Assembly: GCA_964520975.1 (NCBI GenBank)
Contig: CAZFPA010000004.1
Span: 28,835-92,834 of the forward strand
Direction: 5' to 3'
Origin: CAZFPA01 sp964520975
GTDB lineage: Bacteria; Bacillota; Negativicutes; Selenomonadales; Selenomonadaceae
Length of the DNA stretch: 64,000 nucleotides
The translations under genes were made by a program, and so were the position numbers. The notes under the pieces are model-generated. The model saw only the letters and a program-made list of their open reading frames with translations. It was not told the origin of the DNA and ran no database searches. Positions 14,877 through 23,805 of the stretch are shown piece after piece (the stretch's first letter is position 1; each line of letters begins with the position of its first letter).

Positions 14877-16466
14877 TCAGGCACGACCGCTCTTGCGGGC
14901 AGGCTCCACGCTTACCTGGAACCCCTTCACCTTGTTGCGGTGCATGACCGACATCACGCGCTCGGCCAGTTCTTCCGGAACCTCGACGAAGGTGAAACGG
15001 TCATAGATATTGATGACGCCAATGACATTGCCCGGAATATCGGCTTCACTGGTAAATGCCTGCACGATATCCTGCGGACGAATCTTCTGTCCGCGCCCGA
15101 TGTTCAGGAACAGGCGCACCATGCCCGGAGCACCGCCCGTATCAGCAAAACGGCCGCTCTCTTCCTTTTCCTTGAAGCCTTCGACGGAAAGCTTCAGCGC
15201 AGCCGCTGCTACATCGACGAGATCGTAATCGCCCTCAGCAGCCACATCCGAAACAATGGTATGGTAATCCGCATAGTGATTGTTTTCCAGTGTCTTGCGC
15301 AGGCGCTCCTTTACGAGGTCCTGCTGACGCTCCAGGATATCGGCCGAGGACGGCAGATCACGGCGCACGATCTTCGTGCGGGCCAGCTTCTCAATGAGAC
15401 GCAGCTGACGATACTCCTTCGGCTCGATAAAGGTCATGGCCACACCCTTCTTGCCCGCGCGTCCGGTACGGCCGATACGGTGTACATAGGCCTCATGATC
15501 CTGCGGAATATCATAATTGATGACATGGGTGATATCATCGATATCGATGCCGCGAGCCGCCACATCCGTTGCAACGAGCACATCGATCTTGCCCGTACGG
15601 AACTTTTTCATGACCCGGTCACGCTGGGACTGGCTCAGGTCGCCATGCAGACCGTCTGCCAGATAGCCTCGCGTCTGCAGAGCAGCTACGAGATCATCGA
15701 CGCCGCGCTTCGTGCGGCTGAAGATGATGATCTTTCCGGTATCCTCGACATCCAGCACGCGGCAGAGGCCCTCCAGCTTCTCGCGCGTCTCGTAATAGAT
15801 CTGGTCGATGAGCGGTACGGTAAGATTTTCCCGGCTGATGCGCACGGTCTGCGGGTCCTTCATATAGCGTCCGGACAGCTTCGCAATCGGTGCCGGCATC
15901 GTTGCCGAAAAGAGCAGCGTCTGGCGTTCTTCCGTGGGAAGGTTGGACAGGATCGACTCGATATCCTCAATGAAGCCCATATCCAGCATTTCATCGGCTT
16001 CATCGAGCACCAGCGTGTGCACATCCCCCAGCTTGATTGTGCCGCGGCGGATATGGTCGAGCAGGCGTCCCGGTGTCCCGGCTACGATCTGCACACCATT
16101 GCGCAGTGCCCGGATCTGACGGTCAATCGCCTGGCCGCCGTAGATCGGCAACGTCCGCACCCGCTTGTAGCGGCCAATCTTATTGAACTCCTCCGCAATC
16201 TGGATTGCCAGTTCACGGGTCGGAGTAAGCACCAGCGCCTGAATGCGATGGCTGGCATCGATGATCTTCTCAATGGTCGGGATGCCAAAGGCGGCCGTCT
16301 TGCCCGTTCCGGTCTGTGCCTGGCCGATGACATCATGGCCCTCCAGTACCAGCGGTATGGTCTGCGCCTGAATCGGCGACGGCTCCTCAAAGCCCATATC
16401 ATGTACGGCGTTCAGTATCTTACGGCTGAGTTCAATATCCCCAAAGGTCTTTATTTCTTTTTTCAA
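14877..16466 (-). CDS. DEAD-box ATP-dependent RNA helicase (CshA/DeaD type)
   Basis: 529 residues. Motifs in order: Q motif region FEEPSPIQAQTIP, Walker A AQTGTGKTAAFG, PTRELAIQIAEE, VGTPGRLLDH-like TPGRLLDHI, DEADEMLDMGF, SAT, VATDVAARGIDIDD and HRIGRTGRAGKKG. The C-terminal ~80 residues (VRLFLNIGRGQKIRPQDIVQAF, then GVINIYDRFTFVEVPEELAERV) match the DbpA RNA-binding domain found in DeaD/CshA. Roles expected: ribosome assembly, mRNA decay, cold adaptation. It starts 20 bases after the cinA stop, so it may be co-transcribed with rimO-cinA. Confidence 0.95.
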   Translation of the reverse strand: MKKEIKTFGDIELSRKILNAVHDMGFEEPSPIQAQTIPLVLEGHDVIGQAQTGTGKTAAFGIPTIEKIIDASHRIQALVLTPTRELAIQIAEEFNKIGRYKRVRTLPIYGGQAIDRQIRALRNGVQIVAGTPGRLLDHIRRGTIKLGDVHTLVLDEADEMLDMGFIEDIESILSNLPTEERQTLLFSATMPAPIAKLSGRYMKDPQTVRISRENLTVPLIDQIYYETREKLEGLCRVLDVEDTGKIIIFSRTKRGVDDLVAALQTRGYLADGLHGDLSQSQRDRVMKKFRTGKIDVLVATDVAARGIDIDDITHVINYDIPQDHEAYVHRIGRTGRAGKKGVAMTFIEPKEYRQLRLIEKLARTKIVRRDLPSSADILERQQDLVKERLRKTLENNHYADYHTIVSDVAAEGDYDLVDVAAAALKLSVEGFKEKEESGRFADTGGAPGMVRLFLNIGRGQKIRPQDIVQAFTSEADIPGNVIGVINIYDRFTFVEVPEELAERVMSVMHRNKVKGFQVSVEPARKSGRA

Positions 16467-16485
16467 AATCTATAGTTCCTCCTAA

Positions 16486-17727
16486 TTATACGTTCCCAAT
16501 AAAATGCCGGACCATGTCCAGCGCTGTCTGTGTTGTACGATATTTGATCTGCTGGCGCGTACCAGCAAAGATATTCTTCTGCACCACGGTACGGCCGGCA
16601 CCGGCCACGGCGATATATACGAGACCTACCGGCTTCTCCGGCGTGCCGCCATCGGGGCCCGCGATACCGGTAATACCGACGCCGATATCTGCGCCCAGAC
16701 GTTCCCGCACGCCCTGTGCCATCTGCCGGGCAGTCTCCTCGGACACCGCACCGACGGTGCGCAGCACCTCAGGCGAAACACCAAGCTGCGCTTCCTTTAC
16801 ATCATTCGTGTACGAGACGATCGAGCCCATGACATAGGCGGAGCTTCCCGGCACATCGGTGAGACGGCTGGTGAGCAGTCCCCCCGTGCAGGATTCCGCA
16901 CAGGCAATGGTGAGCTTCCGCTCCCGGAGCAGTTCTCCGACTACATTCTCCATGCCCTCATCGTCAACCGCATAGATGTATTGGCCGACCCGGGAGCGAA
17001 TCTCCGCTTCCATGCCCGCAATGAGCTTTCTGGCCGCCGCTTCATCGGCGGCCTTGGCCGTGATGCGCAAAATCACGCCGCTCGGCCGCACCAGCAGGGC
17101 CAGGGTCGGATTTTTCTGCGCGAGGATGAGATCGCGGATCTCCATCTCCAGCGAGGATTCGCCGATCCCGAAGGTATCCAGTACCCGGGAGACGATGACC
17201 GACGCAAAGCCATACTTCTGCTCCAGATAAGGGCGCAGGCTGCGATCGAACATATCCTTCATTTCCGAAGGCGGTCCCGGCAGGTTCACAATGAGACGGC
17301 CCGCCTGTTCCAGGGCAATACCCGGCGCAGTACCCGCATAGTTCAAAAAGATATGGGCTCCCTCAGGAATCATGGCCTGCCGCAGATTGTTCTCTGCCAT
17401 TTCGCGCTGCAGATGGACAAAATGCGCCCGGATGCGTTCCGCACAGGCTTCATTGAACTGCAGCTCCCGGCCAAAGACCTCGGCGCAGACCTCCTTGGTG
17501 ATATCTCCCTGCGTGGGTCCCAGGCCGCCCGACGTGATGACAATATCCGCCCGGGTCAGCGCATGCTCAATGGCCTCACGCATGCGCTGCCGGTTATCAC
17601 CGACGGTCGTCTGATAGACCACATCAAACCCGATCGCATTGAGTTCACGGGCCATATAAGCCGAATTCGTATTGATGATCTGCCCCAGAAGCAGTTCACT
17701 ACCTGTCGTCACAAGCTCCACAATCAT
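16486..17727 (-). CDS. cinA: CinA, competence/damage-inducible protein and NMN deamidase
   Basis: 413 residues. The N-terminal MoaB-like domain (MIVELVTTGSELLLGQIINTNSAYMARELNAIGF and TSGGLGPTQGDITKEV) is joined to a C-terminal PncC nicotinamide-nucleotide amidase domain from about residue 250 (IACAESCTGGLLTSRLTDVPGSS, then GVGITGIAGPDGGTPEKPVGLVYIAV). Length matches two-domain CinA. Lies 27 bases after rimO in the same direction. Confidence 0.95.
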   Translation of the reverse strand: MIVELVTTGSELLLGQIINTNSAYMARELNAIGFDVVYQTTVGDNRQRMREAIEHALTRADIVITSGGLGPTQGDITKEVCAEVFGRELQFNEACAERIRAHFVHLQREMAENNLRQAMIPEGAHIFLNYAGTAPGIALEQAGRLIVNLPGPPSEMKDMFDRSLRPYLEQKYGFASVIVSRVLDTFGIGESSLEMEIRDLILAQKNPTLALLVRPSGVILRITAKAADEAAARKLIAGMEAEIRSRVGQYIYAVDDEGMENVVGELLRERKLTIACAESCTGGLLTSRLTDVPGSSAYVMGSIVSYTNDVKEAQLGVSPEVLRTVGAVSEETARQMAQGVRERLGADIGVGITGIAGPDGGTPEKPVGLVYIAVAGAGRTVVQKNIFAGTRQQIKYRTTQTALDMVRHFIGNV

Positions 17728-17753
17728 TGTACTGCGCCTCTTATCGTTAAAAA

Positions 17754-19094
17754 TTACGCTTCACTGAGCTTCTCACCCACGAGATCGTAGGTAAAGCCCT
17801 GCAGGATGCGCACCTTGACCATATCGCCCGGCTGACTGTCCGTATCCCCTTCGATATAGACCTGGCCATCCACCTCCGGCGCCGCCCGATAGGAGCGTCC
17901 ATAAGCGATATTTTCCTGTTCCTCATCACGGCCCTCGACGAGCACCTCCAGCACCTTGCCCTCAAGCGCCTGGTTCATCTCCTCCGAGATCTTACACTGC
18001 AGGCTCATGAGATCATGATAGCGCTCCTGCATGACATCCTCCGAAACCTGGTTTGGCATATCGTAGGCCGGAGTATCCTCTTCGCGGGAATAGGTGAACA
18101 CGCCCACCTTGTCAAAGCGCTGCTTTTCCAAAAAGCTGCGCAGCGTATGGTACTGGGCATCCGTTTCTCCCGGAAAACCGACGATGAAGGTCGAACGGAT
18201 CGTCACGCCCGGAATGCGGTCGCGGATTTTTGTGAGCAGGGCCTCGATCTCCTCGCGGGTATCGGGACGATGCATGCTCCGCAGCACCGAATCATGCGCG
18301 TGCTGCAGCGGCAGATCGACATACTTGCAGATCTTGTCCTCCGCAGCCATCACCTCGATGAGCTCATCCGTGAAGAACTTCGGATAGCAGTACAGGCTGC
18401 GGACCCATTGGACCTTTTCGATCTTGCAGATTTCCCGCAGGAGCCTGGCCAGGCTGGGCTTCCCGTAGAGATCATGCCCATAGTTGGTCGTATCCTGCGC
18501 GATGAGATTGATCTCCTTCACCCCGTTCTCCGTCAGGCGGCTGATCTCCTGGCAGATATCCTCAATGCTGCGGCTGCGGTAGTGTCCACGCACCATCGGA
18601 ATGGCACAGAACGCACAATGATTGTCGCAGCCCTCGGCGATCTTCACATAGGCCGAGTAAGCCGGTGTTGTCGGAATGCGCGGTGTCTTTGCATCGTAAA
18701 TGGTCTCCGACTCGCCGGCCAGCACCACCCGATTGCCCTTGAGCGTCTCCCGGACCGCCTCCATGATGCGATGCCAGGCTCCCGTCCCCACAATCGCGTC
18801 AGCTTCCGGCAGCTCATCCAGGAGCTCCTGCTTGTAGCGCTGTCCGAGACAGCCCGCGATGATGAGCGAGCGGCAGTGTCCATGCGCAGCATCCTTGTAT
18901 TCAGCCATATTGAGCACCGTCGTTATGGACTCCTCCTTGGCTGATTTGATGAAACAGCATGTGTTGACGATGAGAATATCCGCATCGGCCGGATCGGCCG
19001 TAAGTTCGATGTCATTCTCCCGGAGTATGCCCAGCATGACCTCGGTATCAACGAGGTTCTTGGCACAGCCGAGACTTATAAATCCTGCTTTCAA
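17754..19094 (-). CDS. rimO: Ribosomal protein uS12 methylthiotransferase RimO
   Basis: Radical-SAM enzyme adding methylthio to an Asp of S12. 446 residues from a TTG start: MKAGFISLGCAKNLVDTEVML, with the first cluster cysteines in the N-terminal domain. The radical-SAM motif CDNHCAFCAIPMVRGHYRSR is CxxxCxxC. A C-terminal TRAM domain ends the protein. The open frame extends 49 codons upstream, but that part lacks homology. The TTG at 19094 has GGAGG eight bases upstream and gives the exact family N-terminus, so I prefer it. Likely first gene of rimO-cinA-helicase. Confidence 0.95.
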   Translation of the reverse strand: MKAGFISLGCAKNLVDTEVMLGILRENDIELTADPADADILIVNTCCFIKSAKEESITTVLNMAEYKDAAHGHCRSLIIAGCLGQRYKQELLDELPEADAIVGTGAWHRIMEAVRETLKGNRVVLAGESETIYDAKTPRIPTTPAYSAYVKIAEGCDNHCAFCAIPMVRGHYRSRSIEDICQEISRLTENGVKEINLIAQDTTNYGHDLYGKPSLARLLREICKIEKVQWVRSLYCYPKFFTDELIEVMAAEDKICKYVDLPLQHAHDSVLRSMHRPDTREEIEALLTKIRDRIPGVTIRSTFIVGFPGETDAQYHTLRSFLEKQRFDKVGVFTYSREEDTPAYDMPNQVSEDVMQERYHDLMSLQCKISEEMNQALEGKVLEVLVEGRDEEQENIAYGRSYRAAPEVDGQVYIEGDTDSQPGDMVKVRILQGFTYDLVGEKLSEA

Positions 19095-19207
19095 GATAAT
19101 TTCCTCCCAAATTAAAAAATAAGGACTGCAGATGTACAGTTTCCACTGCCACAGCCGGTAACAGCTGCTGCCGCGGTTTCGCTGGCTGCATCCGCAACCC
19201 ATAAGTA

Positions 19208-19232
19208 AAGAGGGGAAGCTGTCTCCCCTCTG
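19208..19232 (-). terminator. Hairpin after the solute-binding protein gene
   Basis: AGAGGGGA and TCCCCTCT pair around a seven-base loop, directly before rimO. On the minus strand only TTTAC follows, so termination strength is doubtful. Confidence 0.45.
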
Positions 19233-19237
19233 TTCTG

Positions 19238-20269
19238 TCATTTAATGCGTATGTTCTTGACCCAACGGTCCAGCAGATCATGCCGCTGCTGCGCAGAATA
19301 ATCCGCCTGCTGACTGAAAAGAATGATGTTCTTGCCGGCAAAGGTCTTATACGCCAGTGTTGCCGGATTCACCGGCACGAAGAAGAAGCTGTTCTTCTGC
19401 AGCACAAGCTGCGCTTCATCCCCCAGCAGCCAGTCCGCGAAATTCCGGGCCAGCGCCGCCTGCGGAGCATTTTTCAGAATGCCCGTTCCCGTCAGCATAT
19501 AGGCCGTGCCATCCACCGGATAGATGATCTTCAGCGGATAACCTTCATGGATATAGCGCAGGGTCTCACTCTGCACCGCAATGGATACATCGACCTCATC
19601 CATGCCCGCCATGCGGACCGGGGTCGACAGGTATTTCGCATACTGCACGACCTTCGGATGCAGCTGCCGCAGCAGCTGGAATACCGTCGGCTCGCCATAC
19701 TGGGCCAGCAGTGAGAAATAGAGATTGGCCGAAGCCTCCGAGGCCAAAAAATCCGTAATGCCGATGCGCACGCCATGATACCCCGCCAGATCGCTCCAGG
19801 TCTCGGGAATCCGCGGCAAAGAACGCAGGTAATCCGCGTTTGCACAGAAAATCACCGGGTCATACCAGACGCCGTTCCACTGGCCGGATGCATCACGGAA
19901 CTCCTCCGAAACAGAATCCGCGGTCTCCGACACATAGGGCTCCAGCACACCGGCTGCCGCAGCCTGCCGCAGCACCTGACTGTCCGCCAGCAGCATATCC
20001 GCCTTTGGCTTGCCTGCCTCGTCCTTCAGACGGGCAATCATATCCGCAGCGGTCAGCGGAACGAAGCTGACCCGCACCTTATTCGTTTTCTCATATTCGG
20101 CCGACAAAAGGGCCGCATGCTCTGCGGGCAGTGTCGTGTACACCGTCAGCACCGGCAGCGTCTTATCCTGCTCCGTCTTGTCCGCATAGCCGGAAAGATA
20201 TACCGAACCGGCGGCCGCAAGCAGTACGAGCACAAACGCTGTCAACAAAAGTGATGTATATCGCTTCAT
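19238..20269 (-). CDS. Orphan extracellular solute-binding protein, iron-type family 1
   Basis: About 343 residues. N-terminal membrane/signal segment MKRYTSLLLTAFVLVLLAAAGSVYLSGYA with no lipobox cysteine, then LTVYTTLPAEHAALLSAEYEKTNKVRVSF and DMLLADSQVLRQAAAAGVLEPYVS, typical of AfuA/FbpA-like periplasmic binding proteins (ABC importers of iron or phosphonate-type ligands). No permease or ATPase gene adjoins it. Start chosen at ATG 20269, ten bases after GGAGG; an ATG at 20278 lies on top of that site. Repeat copy C is just upstream. The ligand is not deducible. Confidence 0.8.
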   Translation of the reverse strand: MKRYTSLLLTAFVLVLLAAAGSVYLSGYADKTEQDKTLPVLTVYTTLPAEHAALLSAEYEKTNKVRVSFVPLTAADMIARLKDEAGKPKADMLLADSQVLRQAAAAGVLEPYVSETADSVSEEFRDASGQWNGVWYDPVIFCANADYLRSLPRIPETWSDLAGYHGVRIGITDFLASEASANLYFSLLAQYGEPTVFQLLRQLHPKVVQYAKYLSTPVRMAGMDEVDVSIAVQSETLRYIHEGYPLKIIYPVDGTAYMLTGTGILKNAPQAALARNFADWLLGDEAQLVLQKNSFFFVPVNPATLAYKTFAGKNIILFSQQADYSAQQRHDLLDRWVKNIRIK

Positions 20270-20310
20270 TGCGAGCATACCTCCAAAATCCAAAACATAC
20301 TTAGGCCTAT

Positions 20311-20360
20311 TATAACGCCATTGTTCAGGATTCCGCAAGCGAAATCATTCCAATCAGCGT
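20311..20360. repeat. Dispersed ~50-bp palindrome, copy C
   Basis: TATAACGCCATTGTTCA, inner GGATTCCGC/GCGAAATC, then ATTCCAATCAGCGTT. Lies between the solute-binding protein gene and ftsZ. Among the clearest copies for the outer ends AACGCC and CAGCGTT. Confidence 0.85.
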
Positions 20361-20374
20361 TGCCACCAGAAAAC

Positions 20375-20430
20375 AAAACAGGCTCCCTCCGGCGCAAACC
20401 AACTGTCGGCTGCGCTGAAAGGAGCCATAG
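20375..20430 (-). terminator. Probable terminator after ftsZ
   Basis: Minus strand GGCTCCTTTCAGCGCA pairs imperfectly with TGCGCCGGAGGGAGCC across a ~14-base loop, followed by TGTTTTG. Ten bases after the ftsZ stop. Confidence 0.55.
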
Positions 20431-20439
20431 CTTCAAAAC

Positions 20440-21534
20440 TTATTCGTTATTTTTCTTCATCCATACCGGAATATCAATGTTATTGACCTTGAAGAAATCC
20501 GGCTTCGGCATGCCCTGGTCCTCGATCGGCTTCTGCTCCGGAGCCGCAGGCTCCTGACGGCCGACAGCGCCCTGATCCTCATCGAAGCCCGTAGCGATGA
20601 CCGTAACCCGCACGGTATCTCCAAGCGAGTCATCCAGCGATGCGCCGAAGATGATGTTGGCATCGACATTGGCTGCTTCCTGAATCGTAACGGAAGCCTC
20701 GTTGACCTCAAACATGCTGAGGTTCTCCGCCGAACCCGTAATATTCAGCAGCACGCCGCGTGCTCCCTGGATGGATGTCTCCAGGAGCGGAGAATCGATA
20801 GCGGCCTTGGCTGCCATGACAGCGGCGTTCTCGCCAGCCCCTTCCCCAATTCCCATAAGCGCGGAACCCGCATTGCTCATGATCGACTTCACGTCGGCGA
20901 AATCGAGATTGATGAGCCCCGGTACCGCAATGAGGTCCGAAATGCCCTTGACGCCCTGACGCAGGACATCATCAGCTATACGGAAAGCGTCCATGATGGA
21001 GGTCTTCTTGTCGACGACCTGCAGCAGGCGGTCATTTGGAATCGTGATGATTGTATCCACATGCTTCTTGAGATTTTCGATACCGGACTCCGCCTTCTTG
21101 TGGCGCATACGGCCCTCGAAGGTAAACGGCTTCGTGACTACGCCTACGGTCAGCGCGCCAACCTCACGGGCACATTCAGCAACCACCGGTGCAGCACCGG
21201 TACCGGTACCGCCGCCCATGCCGGCTGTAATGAATACCATATCTGCGCCGCGCAGTGCCTCGAGGATCTCGTCCCGGCTCTCCTGCGCTGCCTTTTCGCC
21301 GATATCCGGCTGTGCGCCCGCACCGAGTCCACGCGTAAGCTTCTCGCCAATCTGCATACGCTTCGGCGCCATCGCATGGAGAAGCGCCTGGGCATCCGTA
21401 TTCACCGCAATGAACTCCACACCCTTCAGGCCGGAGGAAATCATCCGGTTCACAGCGTTGCTGCCACCGCCGCCGACACCAATTACTTTGATCTTTGCAA
21501 ACTGATCGAGCCCCATATCATCCAATTCTATCAC
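20440..21534 (-). CDS. ftsZ: Cell division protein FtsZ
   Basis: Tubulin-like GTPase forming the division ring. 364 residues. Motifs: KVIGVGGGGSNAVNRMI, NTDAQAL, tubulin signature GMGGGTGTGAAPVVAECAREVGAL, NLDFADVKSIMSNAG. A short acidic/Gln-Pro linker precedes a C-terminal peptide FKVNNIDIPVWMKKNNE, the tail that binds partners such as FtsA. It is the last gene of the division cluster but has its own 330-base upstream region. ftsA, usually adjacent, is not in this window. Confidence 0.98.
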   Translation of the reverse strand: MIELDDMGLDQFAKIKVIGVGGGGSNAVNRMISSGLKGVEFIAVNTDAQALLHAMAPKRMQIGEKLTRGLGAGAQPDIGEKAAQESRDEILEALRGADMVFITAGMGGGTGTGAAPVVAECAREVGALTVGVVTKPFTFEGRMRHKKAESGIENLKKHVDTIITIPNDRLLQVVDKKTSIMDAFRIADDVLRQGVKGISDLIAVPGLINLDFADVKSIMSNAGSALMGIGEGAGENAAVMAAKAAIDSPLLETSIQGARGVLLNITGSAENLSMFEVNEASVTIQEAANVDANIIFGASLDDSLGDTVRVTVIATGFDEDQGAVGRQEPAAPEQKPIEDQGMPKPDFFKVNNIDIPVWMKKNNE

Positions 21535-21618
21535 TCAAACAACCCCCATGACGTCATTTATTCGTTATTTCGGCCAGCAAAAACTGCGCTGTCACCTGCC
21601 GAATGAAAAATCCTGCCC

Positions 21619-21690
21619 ATAGCGCCATTGCTCAGAATTCCGCAACACGAAATCCAGCCAACCGGCGTCCCAACGAGACGGGAAGCATCC
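21619..21690. repeat. Dispersed ~50-bp palindrome, copy D (with tail)
   Basis: TAGCGCCATTGCTCA, inner GAATTCCGC/ACGAAATCC, then AGCCAACCGGCGT and a tail CCAACGAGACGGGAAGCATC like copy A. Lies in the leader of ftsZ. The 330 bases from 21535 to 21864 otherwise hold a TATAAT on the minus strand (21755-21760, no clear -35), a small CACCT/AGGTG hairpin (21711-21741) and an AT-rich stretch; no gene seen. Confidence 0.8.
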
Positions 21691-21864
21691 ACCTGCCGCC
21701 TGCTGTTATCTCTCATTCCCACCACCTGCGAAGGTGAGAGATACCCTGTTCCAAATTATATCTCTTTAATTTTACCATTTCTTATCAGTTTATTCCATAA
21801 AAAAATGCGAAAATATTGTCCACTTCGGGATTTTTTTCAAAATTTTGCCCTAAAACTGCATATT

Positions 21865-22197
21865 TTAATGTTTTTTCAGGAAATATCGGCGAATCATAGC
21901 CAGGTTATTGAAAATCCGCAGACCGAAGGCCAGCAGTGCCACATAGTAGAGATCGATGCCCAGCCGGTCACCGATATAGACCAATAACGCGGCAAGCAAA
22001 GCATTCGTAAAAAAGCCCGATATGAAGATCACATCTTCAAACGTATTCTCCGCGGCCGCCCGCAGCCCGCCAAAGACGGAATCCAGTGATGCCAGCAGCG
22101 CCACCGAGAAGAATTTGGCATACGCGAGCGGAATGCTCCAGGGACAGAGGCTGCCGATCAGTATCCCGAGTCCAAGACCAAGTACAGCTAAAATCAT
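21865..22197 (-). CDS. sbp: Small basic protein, DUF1290 family (Sbp)
   Basis: 110 residues, three hydrophobic segments: MILAVLGLGLGILIGSLCPW, YAKFFSVALLASLDSVFGGLRAA and the segment around FISGFFTNALLAALLVYIGDRLG, ending with a basic tail RRYFLKKH. Matches the DUF1290/small basic protein family found next to ftsZ in Firmicutes. Its start overlaps the stop of the DUF881 gene by four bases. Integral membrane protein; exact function unknown, inferred division-linked by position. Confidence 0.85.
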   Translation of the reverse strand: MILAVLGLGLGILIGSLCPWSIPLAYAKFFSVALLASLDSVFGGLRAAAENTFEDVIFISGFFTNALLAALLVYIGDRLGIDLYYVALLAFGLRIFNNLAMIRRYFLKKH

Positions 22198-22892
22198 GGC
22201 GTCTCCTCCTGTCTGTCCGTTGCTTTGGCGTATTTGAACTGCGTGCTGCCCTTGTAGGCCGGAATCAGCACATTGTCACTGGTCCGGATATCGAGACTGA
22301 TACCCCATACCTTGAGCGTCTCCGCTACTCCACCACGCATCTTCAGCGCATTTTCCAGGGTCTTCGTTTCACCAATGGCCCGTATCTCATAGGGCGGTGC
22401 CGAACGCACGTTGTTGACGGAAAGAGTCGGGCCCGCACAGCGCAGCTCGGAAGTTGCTGTCATCCGCTGTCCATTGATGGAAATGGCCTCCGCTCCTGCT
22501 GCCCGCAGCTCATTGACGACTTTCAGCAGATCCTCATCATGGATGAGATAGAGATTGAGGTCCTCATCGGCCTTGGCCGACTTCTTGCTGTCATCGATCG
22601 TCACGATGACGCCCGGGCCTTCCAGTGCCGTGAGCCCGGCCGCCAGTCGCAGGTCCTCGCCAATCTTGCTGTTCTGCTCGGCGCCGGCCCGGCTCTTGAT
22701 ATCATCGAGCTCCGCCTGCAGCGCATTTTTATCCTTTTCCGTCTGCTGCAGCCGGGCCGTCAGCTCCTCGACCCGCTGATAGGGCACCGACGCCTTGATG
22801 TCCTGTGTACTGCGAAACTGCACGGCCAGCATAAAGCCAAGCACCATACAGACACAGGCGATGGATAGCCTGCCCCGCTTGAAATACCTCAT
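22194..22892 (-). CDS. DUF881 family membrane-anchored protein (YlxW/YlxX-like)
   Basis: 232 residues. N-terminal membrane anchor SIACVCMVLGFMLAVQF, a coiled-coil (YQRVEELTARLQQTEKDKNALQAELDDIKSRAG), then the DUF881 domain: GPGVIVTIDDSK, LYLIHDEDLLKVVNELRAAGAEAISINGQR, APPYEIRAIGE. Commonly found beside sbp and ftsZ in Firmicutes. Probably extracytoplasmic and associated with division; function not established. Confidence 0.88.
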   Translation of the reverse strand: MRYFKRGRLSIACVCMVLGFMLAVQFRSTQDIKASVPYQRVEELTARLQQTEKDKNALQAELDDIKSRAGAEQNSKIGEDLRLAAGLTALEGPGVIVTIDDSKKSAKADEDLNLYLIHDEDLLKVVNELRAAGAEAISINGQRMTATSELRCAGPTLSVNNVRSAPPYEIRAIGETKTLENALKMRGGVAETLKVWGISLDIRTSDNVLIPAYKGSTQFKYAKATDRQEETP

Positions 22893-22987
22893 TGTACTGA
22901 CCTCCTGTTTTTAGCATAATAGTATTAATATAACATACTTTCCCTGAGAATTGAATGAAAAAAAGGTCCCCTGCGGCCTCAAGCAAC

Positions 22988-23017
22988 AAAAAACAGCCCG
23001 CAAAACGCAGGCTGTTC
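22988..23017 (-). terminator. Intrinsic terminator after ftsQ
   Basis: Minus strand AACAGCCTGC, loop GTTTT, GCGGGCTGTT then TTTTG. It ends the long mraZ-ftsQ cluster and separates it from the DUF881-sbp pair. Confidence 0.85.
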
Positions 23018-23021
23018 CAGA

Positions 23022-23756
23022 TCATTTGAATTTTATGAACGGCGAGGTGTAATTGAAGTCGATATAGTCGATCGGATGCTTGGCGTTCTTGAGCTCCGCG
23101 AGGAAATTCCTCGTTATCTCCGCCTTTTCATCCAGGCGTTCCATGCGCCCGATGCGAAGCTGCACAGCCCCCGTCGTATAGGCCATGACATGCTCCGGCT
23201 GGGAGATGTTCACCTCAGAGAGCTGATGCTGCGAAGCCGCATCGAGCTGATCCAGATAATAGAGCACCTGCCGGATCGTATCATTCTGCACGGAATCCCC
23301 GATGTACAGCCCCTGCAGCGTGACTCCTGTCAGCATGGGAATCTGCATCTGCTTGAGCGTCTTGTAGGCATCGAGCACAACCCCCTGCCGGTCCAGATCC
23401 AGATAGCCGTACTCGCAGGCCACAGTGACAACAGGCACCCGCTCCGTGATCTGTATATCGAGCTCGCCCGGGAACACCCGGCGGGCACTGGCCTGCTCAA
23501 TGCGCAGATCCTTCATGAGCTTTTTGGCAATGGCATCCGTCTGCAGACTGAAGAGATTCTCCCCATGATAGATGCCCGCAATGCGGCAGATATCCTGTGT
23601 CGATACATAGGCGTTTCCCGTGATATTGATCTGACGCAGACGGAAAAACGGCGACCAGGCTGCCGCCAGGAAAATGACCGCCAGCACAACCAGCAACAGC
23701 AATACGGTCATCGTATGCCGGGAAACGACCCGGCTTTTCTTTCGCGGCTCTTCCAT
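23022..23756 (-). CDS. ftsQ: Cell division protein FtsQ/DivIB
   Basis: 244 residues, bitopic: cytoplasmic basic N-terminus EEPRKKSRVVSRH, single membrane helix TVLLLLVVLAVIFLAAAW, then the extracytoplasmic POTRA domain FFRLRQINITGNAYVSTQDICRIAGIYHGENLF and the FtsQ domain (VFPGELDIQITERVPVVTVACEYGYLDLDRQGVVLD). The partner FtsL is encoded at the other end of the cluster. Follows ddl by 49 bases. Confidence 0.93.
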   Translation of the reverse strand: MEEPRKKSRVVSRHTMTVLLLLVVLAVIFLAAAWSPFFRLRQINITGNAYVSTQDICRIAGIYHGENLFSLQTDAIAKKLMKDLRIEQASARRVFPGELDIQITERVPVVTVACEYGYLDLDRQGVVLDAYKTLKQMQIPMLTGVTLQGLYIGDSVQNDTIRQVLYYLDQLDAASQHQLSEVNISQPEHVMAYTTGAVQLRIGRMERLDEKAEITRNFLAELKNAKHPIDYIDFNYTSPFIKFK

Positions 23757-23805
23757 AGTTTTTCCTCCTTCCGTCCTTTGACAAAATTAGCTTCGTGCGC
23801 CGTTC

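Noticed and set aside
19095..19241. RimO N-terminal extension to 19241
   Set aside because: Extension unlike any RimO; TTG at 19094 has a good ribosome site and the exact family start.
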